From an uncultured Bacteroidota bacterium (GTDB lineage Bacteria; Bacteroidota; Bacteroidia; Flavobacteriales; Flavobacteriaceae), in NCBI GenBank assembly GCA_903819815.1, contig CAIJFC010000110.1, forward strand, positions 1-35,425: a DNA stretch of 35,425 nucleotides. The letters are read 5' to 3'. Below the pieces are notes generated by a model. That model saw only the letters and a program-made list of their open reading frames with translations. It was not told the origin of the DNA and ran no database searches. The first letter of the stretch is position 1. Every line of letters starts with the position of its first letter. The position numbers and the translations under genes were made by a program. Positions 15,464 to 24,726 of the stretch are shown here, in pieces.

Positions 15464-15815
15464 ATAGTTTTTACTATAGTCCCAATTGTTTCTTCTTGTC
15501 TATTATATCGATTTATATTTCGCATATTTAAGTCCAATTTGAAAGCTAGTCGCTATTTTTTATAATATGATTTTCAAATTAATACTAATAAAAAATATAA
15601 CTATTATTCAAATGTCATTGTAGCTATACAACACCACAACATTTTTATTTCAACCTCTTTTATACTGCCTTTCCATGGATATAAAAAAAGGGAATAACAC
15701 CTATTTTTAGCTTTGCTTTACAAAACATATAATTATGTATAGTTTTTATATAATTCTAATCAATTCAAATCATAGATTAGTTTCCTAAATTAGACTTTTA
15801 ATTAAAATTACCTTT
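15464..15815. other. Long AT-rich gap before the adhesin operon
   Basis: About 350 bases with no credible gene on either strand. The only signal I see is TAGCTTTG at 15708-15715, a full match to the TAnnTTTG -7 box, which would give a leader of about 95 bases for the adhesin at 15816; no TTG lies at the -33 spacing. The rest is AT-rich with many short T and A runs and no clear terminator, tRNA or repeat. Confidence 0.5.
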
Positions 15816-17966
15816 ATGAAAAAAGCAATCTCTCTACTCTTCATGATTTTATCTGTTTCTATGTATTCGGTAAATTCATATAAAACAACAAGTCTACCGC
15901 CGGCTTTAGTATTGAGCTATACAGCTACTAATCCAACATGTCCAGGGCTCAATAACGGTGCAATTAATGGAACCGCAACAGGAGGAAGTTTGCCGTATTC
16001 GAATTTTTCATTATCCAATGGAACAACTACCTTAACAAGCGCTACAGGTGTATTTTCTAATTTAGCACCAGGCACCTATACCTTAATTATTTCCGATGCG
16101 TTTTCTTTCGTAACGCAGTCTATCATCCTTATTGCACCAACTGATTTGTCAACTAGTGTGCCTAGAACAATTTGTGCAGGAACCCCTACCACTTTATCCG
16201 TAAGCGGAAGTACCTCAGGGGTGCTGTGGACCGCAAATCCGCCAGACGCCTCTTTAACGGCCGCTAATAATACTAATACTTCTCCTGTAGTTCGTCCAAA
16301 TCAAACCACCACATATACCGTAACTTCAACTGGGAATTCTCCTTCAGCAAATATGGTTACTAATGGTGATTTTTCCCAGGGAAATTTGGGCTTTACTTCC
16401 GATTATCTTTTCATTGCAAATGCAGGAACCTCAGGAGTTCAAAGGGCCTATGGGGTAGTAACTACGGCCAATGCATGGTTTCAGTTTTTCCCAAGTTGTA
16501 ATATAGAACATACTACCGGAACAGGTAAAATGATGGTTATTGACGGCTCTACCTCCAATGCTGGGGCAGACAAAGTTTGGGGACAAACGATCACCGTACA
16601 ACCCAATCAAACCTATACTTTTTCCTATTGGGTGCAAACCGTGGCAATGCCAAATCCAGCTAACATTGAAGTAAAAATAAATGGGGTTGTTATAGGAACC
16701 AATCTGGCTCCTTCTGCAGAATGTAACTGGGCTTTGAGAACGTACACTTGGAACTCAGGAACGGCGACTTCAGCTCAAATTGCAATGTACGACAAAGTGG
16801 TTGCATCGGGAGGAAATGATTTCGCCCTTGATGACATTTCTTTTACAACCAATGTAATATGTAATTTATCGAAATCGGTGGTTATTACAGTAACCCCAAG
16901 CATAACCCCAACATTTAATTCTGTAAATCCAGTATGTGTTGGAGCTGTTTTATCTCCATTGCCTACCACCTCTAATAATTCTATTACAGGAACATGGTCG
17001 CCAGCGCTTAATAATTTAGTAACCACGACCTATACATTTGTTCCAACTTCTGGGCAATGTGTTGCAAATGGAACCCTAACAATTACCGTAAATCCAATTG
17101 TTACCCCCTTATTTGCCCCAATAAACCCAATTTGTTCCGGAGTTGCTTTATCCCCTTTACCAACAACTTCCAATAATTCAATTACTGGAACTTGGTCGCC
17201 AGCCCTTAATAATGTAGCAACTACAACTTATACTTTTACTCCGTCTGTTGGTCAATGCGCCACAAATGGAAGCAGTATTATTAGTATAATTCCTAATGTC
17301 ACTCCAACATTCAGCCAAGTTCCGGCTATTTGTGCTGGGGGCGCATTAGCCGCATTGCCTACAACCTCAAATAATTCGGTTACTGGAAGCTGGTCACCTG
17401 CAATAAATAATTCGGCAACCACCACTTATACCTTTACGCCAAGTAATGGACAATGTGCTACCACTGCCTTGATGACAATAACCGTAACTCCGTTTCCTGA
17501 GTTTACTATAACCAAAGGTTGTGATGGTAGTAATTTTGTGTTGAGCGCTGTAGGAATTGGTACTTTAAATGCTAGTTATATTTGGTATAATAATTTGCAT
17601 CAAAATATTGGGACTACACCTTCAATTAGAATTACTGCTGAAGGAAATTATAGTTTGGAATTGTCTAACAATGGATGCAGTGAAGAAAAACCAGTTTCTG
17701 TAACTAATATTCAATGTACCATTCCAAAAGGAATTTCTCCTAACGGCGATGGCAACAATGACATTTTTGACTTAAGTAACTTAAATGTACAAAAGCTGCA
17801 AATTTTTAATAGATATGGAATAGAGGTTTATTCAAAAAGTAATTACACCAATGAATGGACTGGAAAATCAAGTTCGGGAGCGGAATTACCCGACGGAACC
17901 TACTATTTTGTAGTTCAATATACAAATGGAAAAACCAAAACAGGTTGGGTATATATCAACAAATAA
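15816..17966 (+). CDS. SprB-repeat surface protein 1 with T9SS type B sorting domain
   Basis: A 716-residue secreted adhesin-like protein. Signal peptide at about 1-21; SprB-type repeat at about 33-110 (NPTCPGLNNGAINGTATGG...APGTYTLIISD); Ig/PKD-like linker about 115-175 (TTLSVSG...NTTYTVT); a jelly-roll, carbohydrate-binding-like domain about 180-345 (NGDFSQGNLGF...NDFALDDISF); three 66-residue repeats from about 364; and a type B T9SS sorting domain at about 636-716 (KGISPNGDGNNDIFDL, IFNRYGIEVY, DGTYYFVVQY). It should leave the cell through the T9SS and be held at the surface by a PorP/SprF-type protein, one of which is encoded 22 bases downstream. The ligand is unknown. The front half is homologous to the second adhesin at 20818. 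Confidence 0.85.
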   Translation: MKKAISLLFMILSVSMYSVNSYKTTSLPPALVLSYTATNPTCPGLNNGAINGTATGGSLPYSNFSLSNGTTTLTSATGVFSNLAPGTYTLIISDAFSFVTQSIILIAPTDLSTSVPRTICAGTPTTLSVSGSTSGVLWTANPPDASLTAANNTNTSPVVRPNQTTTYTVTSTGNSPSANMVTNGDFSQGNLGFTSDYLFIANAGTSGVQRAYGVVTTANAWFQFFPSCNIEHTTGTGKMMVIDGSTSNAGADKVWGQTITVQPNQTYTFSYWVQTVAMPNPANIEVKINGVVIGTNLAPSAECNWALRTYTWNSGTATSAQIAMYDKVVASGGNDFALDDISFTTNVICNLSKSVVITVTPSITPTFNSVNPVCVGAVLSPLPTTSNNSITGTWSPALNNLVTTTYTFVPTSGQCVANGTLTITVNPIVTPLFAPINPICSGVALSPLPTTSNNSITGTWSPALNNVATTTYTFTPSVGQCATNGSSIISIIPNVTPTFSQVPAICAGGALAALPTTSNNSVTGSWSPAINNSATTTYTFTPSNGQCATTALMTITVTPFPEFTITKGCDGSNFVLSAVGIGTLNASYIWYNNLHQNIGTTPSIRITAEGNYSLELSNNGCSEEKPVSVTNIQCTIPKGISPNGDGNNDIFDLSNLNVQKLQIFNRYGIEVYSKSNYTNEWTGKSSSGAELPDGTYYFVVQYTNGKTKTGWVYINK
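16905..17490 (+). repeat. Three 198-base (66-residue) coding repeats in adhesin 1
   Basis: Units begin near 16905, 17103 and 17301, exactly 198 bases apart. Each encodes Cys-x-Gly..LPTTSNNS(I/V)TG(T/S)WSPA(L/I)NN..TTTYTF.P..GQC. The protein is strongly conserved while many third positions differ (for example TGG-TCG-CCA against TGG-TCA-CCT), so the copies are old and kept by selection. A single related unit is present in adhesin 2 (GTWSPAFNPNVTTTYTF). Confidence 0.85.
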
Positions 17967-17988
17967 TTATAGCTATTAACACATCGAA

Positions 17989-18912
17989 ATGAAAAAAATA
18001 CTTTTAATCGTGCTTCTAATATTTTTGACGTCTATAAATGTCAACGCACAACAATCACCACATTATACTCAATACATGTATAATATGAATATAATCAATC
18101 CAGCCTATGCAGGATCTAAGGAAAATTTATCTTTTGGATTGCTTTATAGAAAACAATGGTTAGAAATTGAAGATGCACCAACTACTTTTTCACTTTCCGG
18201 ATCGGTACCCGTTGGAAAAAACGTGGGGGTTGGATTGTCAATAATTTCAGATAAAATAGGACCCGTAGATGAAAACAATATCTATGGCGATTTTTCCTAC
18301 ACCTTAAATTTAGGCGGTGAACATCGATTGGCTTTAGGTTTAAAAGCGGGAATTACAATTCAAAAAATCGGATTGTTTAGCGACATTAACAATTCGCTTC
18401 AGCAACAAGGCGACGGTGCTTTTGCGCAAGATTCGAATACCTCAAATCTAAATTTTGGAACCGGGATTTTTTATTATACTAACAAATATTATTTTGCAGC
18501 CTCAATCCCAAATATGTTAAATGCCCCCCATTTAAATAACGATGGCAATTATTTCCTTGAAAAGAAAGTTCCCCATTATTTTATAACAGGAGGATATGTG
18601 TTTGATTTAAATCCAAATTTAAAATTCAAGCCTTTTGCAATGGTAAAATCGGCTTACAACACCCCAACATCTTTAGACATATCTGCCAACTTTCTGTATA
18701 TAGAAAAATTTGAAATGGGCGCTACTTATAGACTACAAGACTCCTTTGGAGCGATGGTAAATTACACTATTACCCCTTCATTAAGAATTGGATATGCCTA
18801 TGATCATATTGTTTCCGATTTGAAAGTTACCACGCCTTCATCTCATGAAATTATATTATTATTTGATTTGAATTTCCCAAATAAAGTATCACAGTCTCCT
18901 AGATTTTTCTAA
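17989..18912 (+). CDS. PorP/SprF family type IX secretion system membrane protein
   Basis: A 307-residue outer-membrane barrel of the PorP/SprF family, which anchors or matures type B T9SS substrates at the surface (SprF for SprB is the model). After a signal peptide (about 1-21, ending NAQQ) comes the family's start QSPHYTQYMYNMNIINPAYAGSKENLSFGLLYRKQW, followed by amphipathic beta strands with alternating aromatic residues. The chain ends in F, as many outer-membrane barrels do. It sits between two type B adhesins and ahead of a PorE-like gene, 18 bases before the next start. The likely clients are the adhesins at 15816 and 20818; this pairing is inference from order. Confidence 0.9.
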   Translation: MKKILLIVLLIFLTSINVNAQQSPHYTQYMYNMNIINPAYAGSKENLSFGLLYRKQWLEIEDAPTTFSLSGSVPVGKNVGVGLSIISDKIGPVDENNIYGDFSYTLNLGGEHRLALGLKAGITIQKIGLFSDINNSLQQQGDGAFAQDSNTSNLNFGTGIFYYTNKYYFAASIPNMLNAPHLNNDGNYFLEKKVPHYFITGGYVFDLNPNLKFKPFAMVKSAYNTPTSLDISANFLYIEKFEMGATYRLQDSFGAMVNYTITPSLRIGYAYDHIVSDLKVTTPSSHEIILLFDLNFPNKVSQSPRFF

Positions 18913-18930
18913 ACTAAAGCTTCCTAAATA

Positions 18931-20802
18931 ATGAAAAAAACATATATAATATTAAGTTTTGTATTGGTGAGTTCGCTACTTTCTGCTCAAAACAAAGACA
19001 CCCAAGTTGCAGATAAGCTTTTTAAAAAGTTCGAATTTATTTCAGCCGCAGAATCCTATCTTAAATTAGTAGCCACCCAAAATGCTGACGGATATGTTTA
19101 TCGTCAATTAGCAGATTGTTATTATAACATCTACAATACAAAAGAAGCAGCTAAATGGTATGCCAAAGCAATAACTAAAAAACAAGATTCTGAACTGTAC
19201 TATCGATATGCGCAAATGCTTAAAGCAAATGGAAATTATGCGGAATCAAATAAGCAAATGCAAATATTTGCAACCATGCAACCGGATGACTCTAGAACCA
19301 AAATATTCAACGAAAATCCTAATTATGTCCCAGCATTGTTAGTCCAAAAAAACTTCTTTGATATAAAATCAATTGAAATTAATTCAGACAAATCTGATTT
19401 TGGCGCTGTTTTACAAGGCAATTCGATTTATTTCACAAGCGCTAGAAATTCTAACAGTAAAATTTACAGTTGGACAAAAGAACCCTTTCTAGATATCTAC
19501 AAAGCCAATTTAAATGAAGACGGAACAATCAGCAACATTCTCCTTGTAAAAGAGTTAAACTCAAAATACCACGATGGCTCAATATCAATAAGCCAGGATG
19601 GAAACACACTTTATTTTACAAGCGAAAGTTTTAGGGAAAACTCTTTTGAAAAAGACAAATCCAACAAGTTAAAATTGGGAAAAAACAATATTTTTAGTGC
19701 AAAACTCGTTAATGGTAAATGGGACCAAATTACCTCATTGCCATTCAATAGTAAAGACTATTCAACGGGTAATCCTAGCATTAGCAAAGATGGGAAAACG
19801 CTTTATTTTTCATCAAATAGGCCCGGGAGTATTGGCGGAGTTGATATTTGGAAAGTAACAATTTCTGAAAACGAAAGTTATGGACCCCCTGAAAATTTAG
19901 GCAAAAAAATAAATACAGAAGGAAATGAGAGTTTTCCATTTATTACCTCTGACAACGTTCTTTATTTTTCCTCTGATGCCCATCTGGGGCTAGGTGCTAT
20001 GGACATTTATAAAATTGATTTAAATGCCAATTCAGAAGTTAAAAATCTAGGAAAACCAGTAAATAGCGAAAAAGACGATTTTGCATTCTCATTCAACGAA
20101 AACAAAAAAATTGGCTTTTTAGCGAGTAATAGAAATGGGAATGACGATATTTTTCAACTAAAACCGGCTTGTAATTATGAAGTTAACACAATAGTAACAA
20201 ACGCTAATACAGGAGCTATTTTAGCGGAAGCCAATGTGTCTATTTTAGATGATAAAAACAACATAATTTCGACTGAAAAATCCAATAGCAAAGGAGAAGT
20301 TTCCTATACCGTAGAGTGCGAAAAAAGGCATACTATTCAAGCTACAAAAGAGGGTTTTGAAAGTAATTCATTTGAGGTAACTGCTAGTAATAAAATGGGA
20401 GGAAGCATAAAAATTAGCGCTGCTCTAAATCCAATTTCAGCGATTATTTCAGAAAAAGAAGTTTTATTAAAACCAATTTTCTTCGAATACAATAATAGTA
20501 ATATTACGCAACAGGGTGCGTTTGAGTTGGACAAATTGGTTCAAATAATGAAAAATAACGAAAAGTTAATTATATTTGTAAAATCACACACCGATAATAG
20601 AGGGAGTGATGAATTTAATTTGCTTTTGTCTGATAAACGCGCTAAAGCAACTATACAATATGTAATTTCTAATGGAATTGCTGCAAATAGAATATCTGGA
20701 AAAGGATATGGCGAAACAGAACTAAAAGTAGATTGCAAAGAAAATTGTACTGAAAAGGACCACGAACAGAATAGACGTTCAGAATTCTTACTAGTGAAAT
20801 AA
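18931..20802 (+). CDS. PorE-like protein: TPR, beta-propeller, carboxypeptidase-regulatory and OmpA domains
   Basis: A 623-residue envelope protein with the exact domain order of PorE of the T9SS: signal peptide (1-19), TPR helices (about 25-115), WD40/PD40 propeller blades (about 150-405, e.g. GSISISQDGNTLYFTS and NPSISKDGKTLYFSSNRPG), a carboxypeptidase-regulatory-like domain (about 412-500) and a C-terminal OmpA domain (about 515-623). The OmpA domain keeps the peptidoglycan-binding residues in HTDNRGSDEFN and NRRSEF, so it should hold the complex to the cell wall. Paired with the PorP-like barrel upstream, it would form an anchor for the flanking adhesins. It is one of several PorE paralogs expected in such a genome; whether it is PorE itself cannot be told. 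Confidence 0.85.
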   Translation: MKKTYIILSFVLVSSLLSAQNKDTQVADKLFKKFEFISAAESYLKLVATQNADGYVYRQLADCYYNIYNTKEAAKWYAKAITKKQDSELYYRYAQMLKANGNYAESNKQMQIFATMQPDDSRTKIFNENPNYVPALLVQKNFFDIKSIEINSDKSDFGAVLQGNSIYFTSARNSNSKIYSWTKEPFLDIYKANLNEDGTISNILLVKELNSKYHDGSISISQDGNTLYFTSESFRENSFEKDKSNKLKLGKNNIFSAKLVNGKWDQITSLPFNSKDYSTGNPSISKDGKTLYFSSNRPGSIGGVDIWKVTISENESYGPPENLGKKINTEGNESFPFITSDNVLYFSSDAHLGLGAMDIYKIDLNANSEVKNLGKPVNSEKDDFAFSFNENKKIGFLASNRNGNDDIFQLKPACNYEVNTIVTNANTGAILAEANVSILDDKNNIISTEKSNSKGEVSYTVECEKRHTIQATKEGFESNSFEVTASNKMGGSIKISAALNPISAIISEKEVLLKPIFFEYNNSNITQQGAFELDKLVQIMKNNEKLIIFVKSHTDNRGSDEFNLLLSDKRAKATIQYVISNGIAANRISGKGYGETELKVDCKENCTEKDHEQNRRSEFLLVK

Positions 20803-20817
20803 TATAAAACAACCAGA

Positions 20818-23800
20818 ATGCAATCCAAGAAAATGAAAAAAAAAATTAAGCTCTTACTTTTTTCAATTTTAATATCCTTTTTCACTACTATTTCAGCGCA
20901 AACACTGATAAACGGTAATTTTGAATCAGGAGGAAATGGGGTTGGGTTTCTTATTAACGGAATTGGTTATACCCAAATTAATCCTCCAACGGGCTCAAGT
21001 TTTCAAGGAAATTATGCAATTACAACCAATCCTCAATTATTAAATAGTAACTTTATTTCTGGTGGAGATCACACCACAGGATCTGGAAGGATGCTAGTTG
21101 TAGATGGGAATACTGTTCCAAATTCAAGGTTGTGGTCATCAACTTCAACTGGTGGTGCATTGACAGGGTTTACAGCCGGAAGTGTATATACTTTTAGTTA
21201 TTGGATAAAGTCGGTTTCCAACGATGTAACTAATAATGCAACACAAGCAAATATTAATGTATTTTTTGTGAATGCTTCCAATATTAATCCTGCAAGTACC
21301 AATAGTTATGCGCCACTTCCAAGCCAAGGCTGGACTCGTGTGAGCTATACTTTTACAGCCACGGCAAATAACGCATTAATTGAATTAAGAAATAATAATT
21401 TGAGCGTACTAGGAAATGACTTTGCATTAGATGATTTTGCTATTACCCCAGGAGCACTTCCATTAACGTTATCTCAAACCTTCATTAACCCAACTTGCCC
21501 TTCCTCATCAGATGGATCAGTAACAGGAGTTGGAGCAGGGGGAGCGCTGCCTTATACTTTTTCATTGGCAACAACGACTTTTACTATTTCAAATTCTTCA
21601 GGGGTTTTCAGTAATTTAACTTCTGGAACGTATACTCTTTCAGTTCAAGATGGTGCCGGAGCAATTGTTCCGCCTATTATTGTAGTATTGACGCCTCCAA
21701 ATGATATTACTATAAATGCACCAACTACAATTTGCCAAGGCGCCTCAACCAATTTATCTGTTAGCGGAAGCCCAGACCCCTATTTATGGACTGCAAACCC
21801 TCCGGACCCAACTTTAACAGCAGCCAATAATACTAGCACTACGCCCACAGTTAGTCCTACTACCACCACCACTTATACGGTTACTTCTGGAGTTGCCGCC
21901 AATGCAACAAATCTAGTAATTAACGGAGATTTTTCTATGGGAGATTTCGGGTTTGTTACTGATTATGTAAATTATTTACCCGGAACAGTACCCGCAACAG
22001 GAGTTCAGGGGGCCTATGGAGTGGTAACCAATCCAAGAAACTGGTTTACTCCATTTTCAAATTGTGCAGATCACACGACTTCAAGCGGAAATATGTTAGT
22101 TGCCGACGGTTCTACAACTGGTACAGCTAGAGTTTGGTATTCACCAGCGCCAATTACTGTAATTCCGGGGAAAAATTATACATTCAGTTATTTCTTAACA
22201 GCCGTAGTAAATGGAGGGCCGGCAAAATTAGAGGTTTTAATTAATAATGTTCCAATTGGACCTGTAGCAACGGCTCCTTCTAGTCCATGTGTTTGGGACG
22301 AGCATTCTTATGTTTGGAATTCAGGAACCAATACAACTGCTATAATTAGTATTATTGATAGAGAAGCCTTCGGAAATAATGATTTTGCTATTGATGATCT
22401 TTATTTTAGAGAAACGCCGTCTTGTATTTATCAAAAATCAGTAACAATTACTGTTAATCCTACTCCTGCTCCTACAATAGGGACAATTACTCACCCAACC
22501 TGTTCCGCCTCAGGGAGTGTTGTTTTAAATGGCTTGCCAGCTGGAAACTGGACTATAAATCCTGGAGGAATAACAGGAAACACTTCTTCCACAACACTAT
22601 CTAATTTAGCAACAGGGACCTATAATTATACTGTTACCAATGCCTCAAATTGCACCTCTCTTCCTGTAAGAGTAGATATAAATCCAATTCCAAATATTAT
22701 AACTCCTACATTTATTACTATTACACCAGTATGTGTTGGCACTACTATTGCGCTTCCTTTGCTTTCCGCAAATGGCGTTAACGGGACTTGGTCACCCGCA
22801 TTTAATCCTAATGTTACTACAACCTATACATTTACACCAAATCCTGGAGAATGTGCTACAACGGCTACAATGCAAGTGGTAATTACCCAGATTCCAACTG
22901 CAATAGCTACTCCAAACAGTGAAACAATTTGTTCACTACAGTCCACAGGAATTTCATTATCAAGTGCAATTTTAGGGACTACTTTCAGCTGGACTTCAAC
23001 TGCAACTGATGTTTCAGGAGATGCTGCAGGGACAGGAAATGTAATTTCACAAGTTTTAACCGCCACAGGCACTTTAGTTGGAAATGTTCAATATACAATT
23101 ACACCAACAAATAATGGATGTTCGGGGGCACCAATAATTGTTACCGTCTTGGTAACTCCTAAACCAACATTAACTGCAACCGCAGCTTTCAACTCCATTT
23201 GTTCAGGAAGCGCAACTGCTATTAACCTGGTTGGGTCAATGCCCAATACAAATTTTAGTTGGAATTTAATTCAAAATAATGTTACAGGAGGTTCAATAGG
23301 AATTGGAAATATGATTGCTCAAACATTAAGCACCATCACCAATTCTTCAGGAGAAGCAGTTTATGCAATTACGCCTTTAGTAAATGGTTGTAGAGGAATT
23401 ACTACGACTGTTTCTATAATTGTAAATCCAATTCCTGTAGCAATAATCAATCCTGCAGCGGGTCAAACCCTTTGTTCAGGACAAACAACCGCGATATCTT
23501 TTTCAAGCCCAGTAATTAATACCATTTTTAATTGGACGGTAAATCAAACTAATTTAACCGGAACGTCCCCTAGTTCTGGAACGGCAATTACGCAAGTGCT
23601 ATCGGTAATTTTACCATCCGTTGGAACCGCCACCTATGAAGTTACACCAACCTCAAATGGATGTATTGGAATTCCAGTTCAAGTTTCAGTTAATGTAAAA
23701 CCAATCCCTAATTTTGCAACAGTTCCTACTCAAGCCCCTCTTTGTTCTGGTGACGTCACTTCAATTGTATTATCACCAAGTCTTACAGGCACAGTATTAA

Positions 23801-24717
23801 CCTGGACAGCAGTTCAAAATGGAGTAATAGGAGCATTAGGTGATTCGGGAACTTCAATTGTGCAAGTATTGGAAACTACAGGAAACGCTGTTGGAAATGC
23901 AATTTATACCATTACTCCAGAATTAAATGGCTGTGTAGGAACCCCAATTTCGGTAACTGCAATTGTAAATCCATTGCCGAGACCTTCATTAACAGGTGGA
24001 AATATATGCGTGGATGCTTTAGGGGTGTCTTTTACAACTTACACATTAAATAGCGGACTAAATAACATAGATTATACCTTTCAGTGGTTTTTAAATGGCG
24101 TTTTACAAAATTTATCAAACGGAAATACTTTTATGGCTACAGCAGCTGGAAATTATTCTGTAATAGCAACAAATATTGCAACTGGATGCGTATCCTCGAG
24201 TGTTTTTGCAACAGTTACTTCATCACTTCCAGCAACAAGTATTTCTGCCGTTGGATCGTTTGCTTTTGATCAAAATGCTTCCATTACAGTAACTGCATTA
24301 GATCCTAATCCAAATTATCAATATGCCTTAGATTATGGAGCTTTACAATTTTCGAACGTTTTTACCAATGTGAATCCTGGAAACCATTTAGTAACCGTTA
24401 CCGATACTAATGGCTGTACGAATTTGAGTACGAATGTATTTATAATTGGTTATCCAACTTATTTTACTCCTAATAGTGATGGGTTTAATGATTATTGGAA
24501 TGTAATTGGATTGGAAAATCAACCAACATCCAATATTTACATTTATGACCGTTATGGAAAATTCCTGAAACAGATAAGCTCTAAGAGTTTGGGTTGGGAT
24601 GGGACTTATTTAGGGTCTCCAGTTCCTTCTTCAGATTACTGGTTTACTATTGAATATATTGAACCTTTAACTACAGATCTTAAAGTTTTTAAATCCCATT
24701 TTTCCCTTAAGAGGTAA
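20818..24717 (+). CDS. SprB-repeat surface protein 2 with T9SS type B sorting domain
   Basis: A 1299-residue secreted adhesin-like protein. Signal peptide to about residue 28 (ending ISAQ); jelly-roll domain 1 about 29-215 (NGNFESGG...NDFALDDFAI); SprB-type repeat about 218-290; Ig/PKD-like linker; jelly-roll domain 2 about 365-539 (NGDFSMGDFGF...NDFAIDDLYF); one unit like the 66-residue repeats of adhesin 1; four 90-residue PKD-like repeats about 692-1052; Ig-like stretches; and a type B sorting domain about 1212-1299 (YFTPNSDGFNDYWNV, IYIYDRYGKFL). The ATG at 20833 (MKKKIKLLL) would give an equally good signal peptide. It is last in the four-gene operon, 15 bases after the PorE-like gene, and converges with the barrel gene at 24727. 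Confidence 0.85.
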   Translation: MQSKKMKKKIKLLLFSILISFFTTISAQTLINGNFESGGNGVGFLINGIGYTQINPPTGSSFQGNYAITTNPQLLNSNFISGGDHTTGSGRMLVVDGNTVPNSRLWSSTSTGGALTGFTAGSVYTFSYWIKSVSNDVTNNATQANINVFFVNASNINPASTNSYAPLPSQGWTRVSYTFTATANNALIELRNNNLSVLGNDFALDDFAITPGALPLTLSQTFINPTCPSSSDGSVTGVGAGGALPYTFSLATTTFTISNSSGVFSNLTSGTYTLSVQDGAGAIVPPIIVVLTPPNDITINAPTTICQGASTNLSVSGSPDPYLWTANPPDPTLTAANNTSTTPTVSPTTTTTYTVTSGVAANATNLVINGDFSMGDFGFVTDYVNYLPGTVPATGVQGAYGVVTNPRNWFTPFSNCADHTTSSGNMLVADGSTTGTARVWYSPAPITVIPGKNYTFSYFLTAVVNGGPAKLEVLINNVPIGPVATAPSSPCVWDEHSYVWNSGTNTTAIISIIDREAFGNNDFAIDDLYFRETPSCIYQKSVTITVNPTPAPTIGTITHPTCSASGSVVLNGLPAGNWTINPGGITGNTSSTTLSNLATGTYNYTVTNASNCTSLPVRVDINPIPNIITPTFITITPVCVGTTIALPLLSANGVNGTWSPAFNPNVTTTYTFTPNPGECATTATMQVVITQIPTAIATPNSETICSLQSTGISLSSAILGTTFSWTSTATDVSGDAAGTGNVISQVLTATGTLVGNVQYTITPTNNGCSGAPIIVTVLVTPKPTLTATAAFNSICSGSATAINLVGSMPNTNFSWNLIQNNVTGGSIGIGNMIAQTLSTITNSSGEAVYAITPLVNGCRGITTTVSIIVNPIPVAIINPAAGQTLCSGQTTAISFSSPVINTIFNWTVNQTNLTGTSPSSGTAITQVLSVILPSVGTATYEVTPTSNGCIGIPVQVSVNVKPIPNFATVPTQAPLCSGDVTSIVLSPSLTGTVLTWTAVQNGVIGALGDSGTSIVQVLETTGNAVGNAIYTITPELNGCVGTPISVTAIVNPLPRPSLTGGNICVDALGVSFTTYTLNSGLNNIDYTFQWFLNGVLQNLSNGNTFMATAAGNYSVIATNIATGCVSSSVFATVTSSLPATSISAVGSFAFDQNASITVTALDPNPNYQYALDYGALQFSNVFTNVNPGNHLVTVTDTNGCTNLSTNVFIIGYPTYFTPNSDGFNDYWNVIGLENQPTSNIYIYDRYGKFLKQISSKSLGWDGTYLGSPVPSSDYWFTIEYIEPLTTDLKVFKSHFSLKR
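22891..23973 (+). repeat. Four PKD-like coding repeats in adhesin 2
   Basis: Units begin near 22891, 23161, 23431 and 23704, a period of 270-273 bases (90-91 residues). Each unit has an (I/L)CSG.x(T/S) core, an F/L-x-W strand, V(L/I)Q.L or similar, and a (Y)(T/A/E)(I/V)TP..NGC.G closing strand. They form the stalk between the binding domains and the sorting domain. Confidence 0.85.
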
Positions 24718-24726
24718 GCTTAATTG

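Noticed and set aside
15341..15565. 74-residue open frame on the plus strand
   Set aside because: It covers the tRNA-Ala gene and its terminator; its apparent protein is a translation of the tRNA.
15464..15815. Possible small RNA or hidden gene in the long gap
   Set aside because: No stable hairpin with T-run and no convincing start-stop pair; only one possible -7 box was found.
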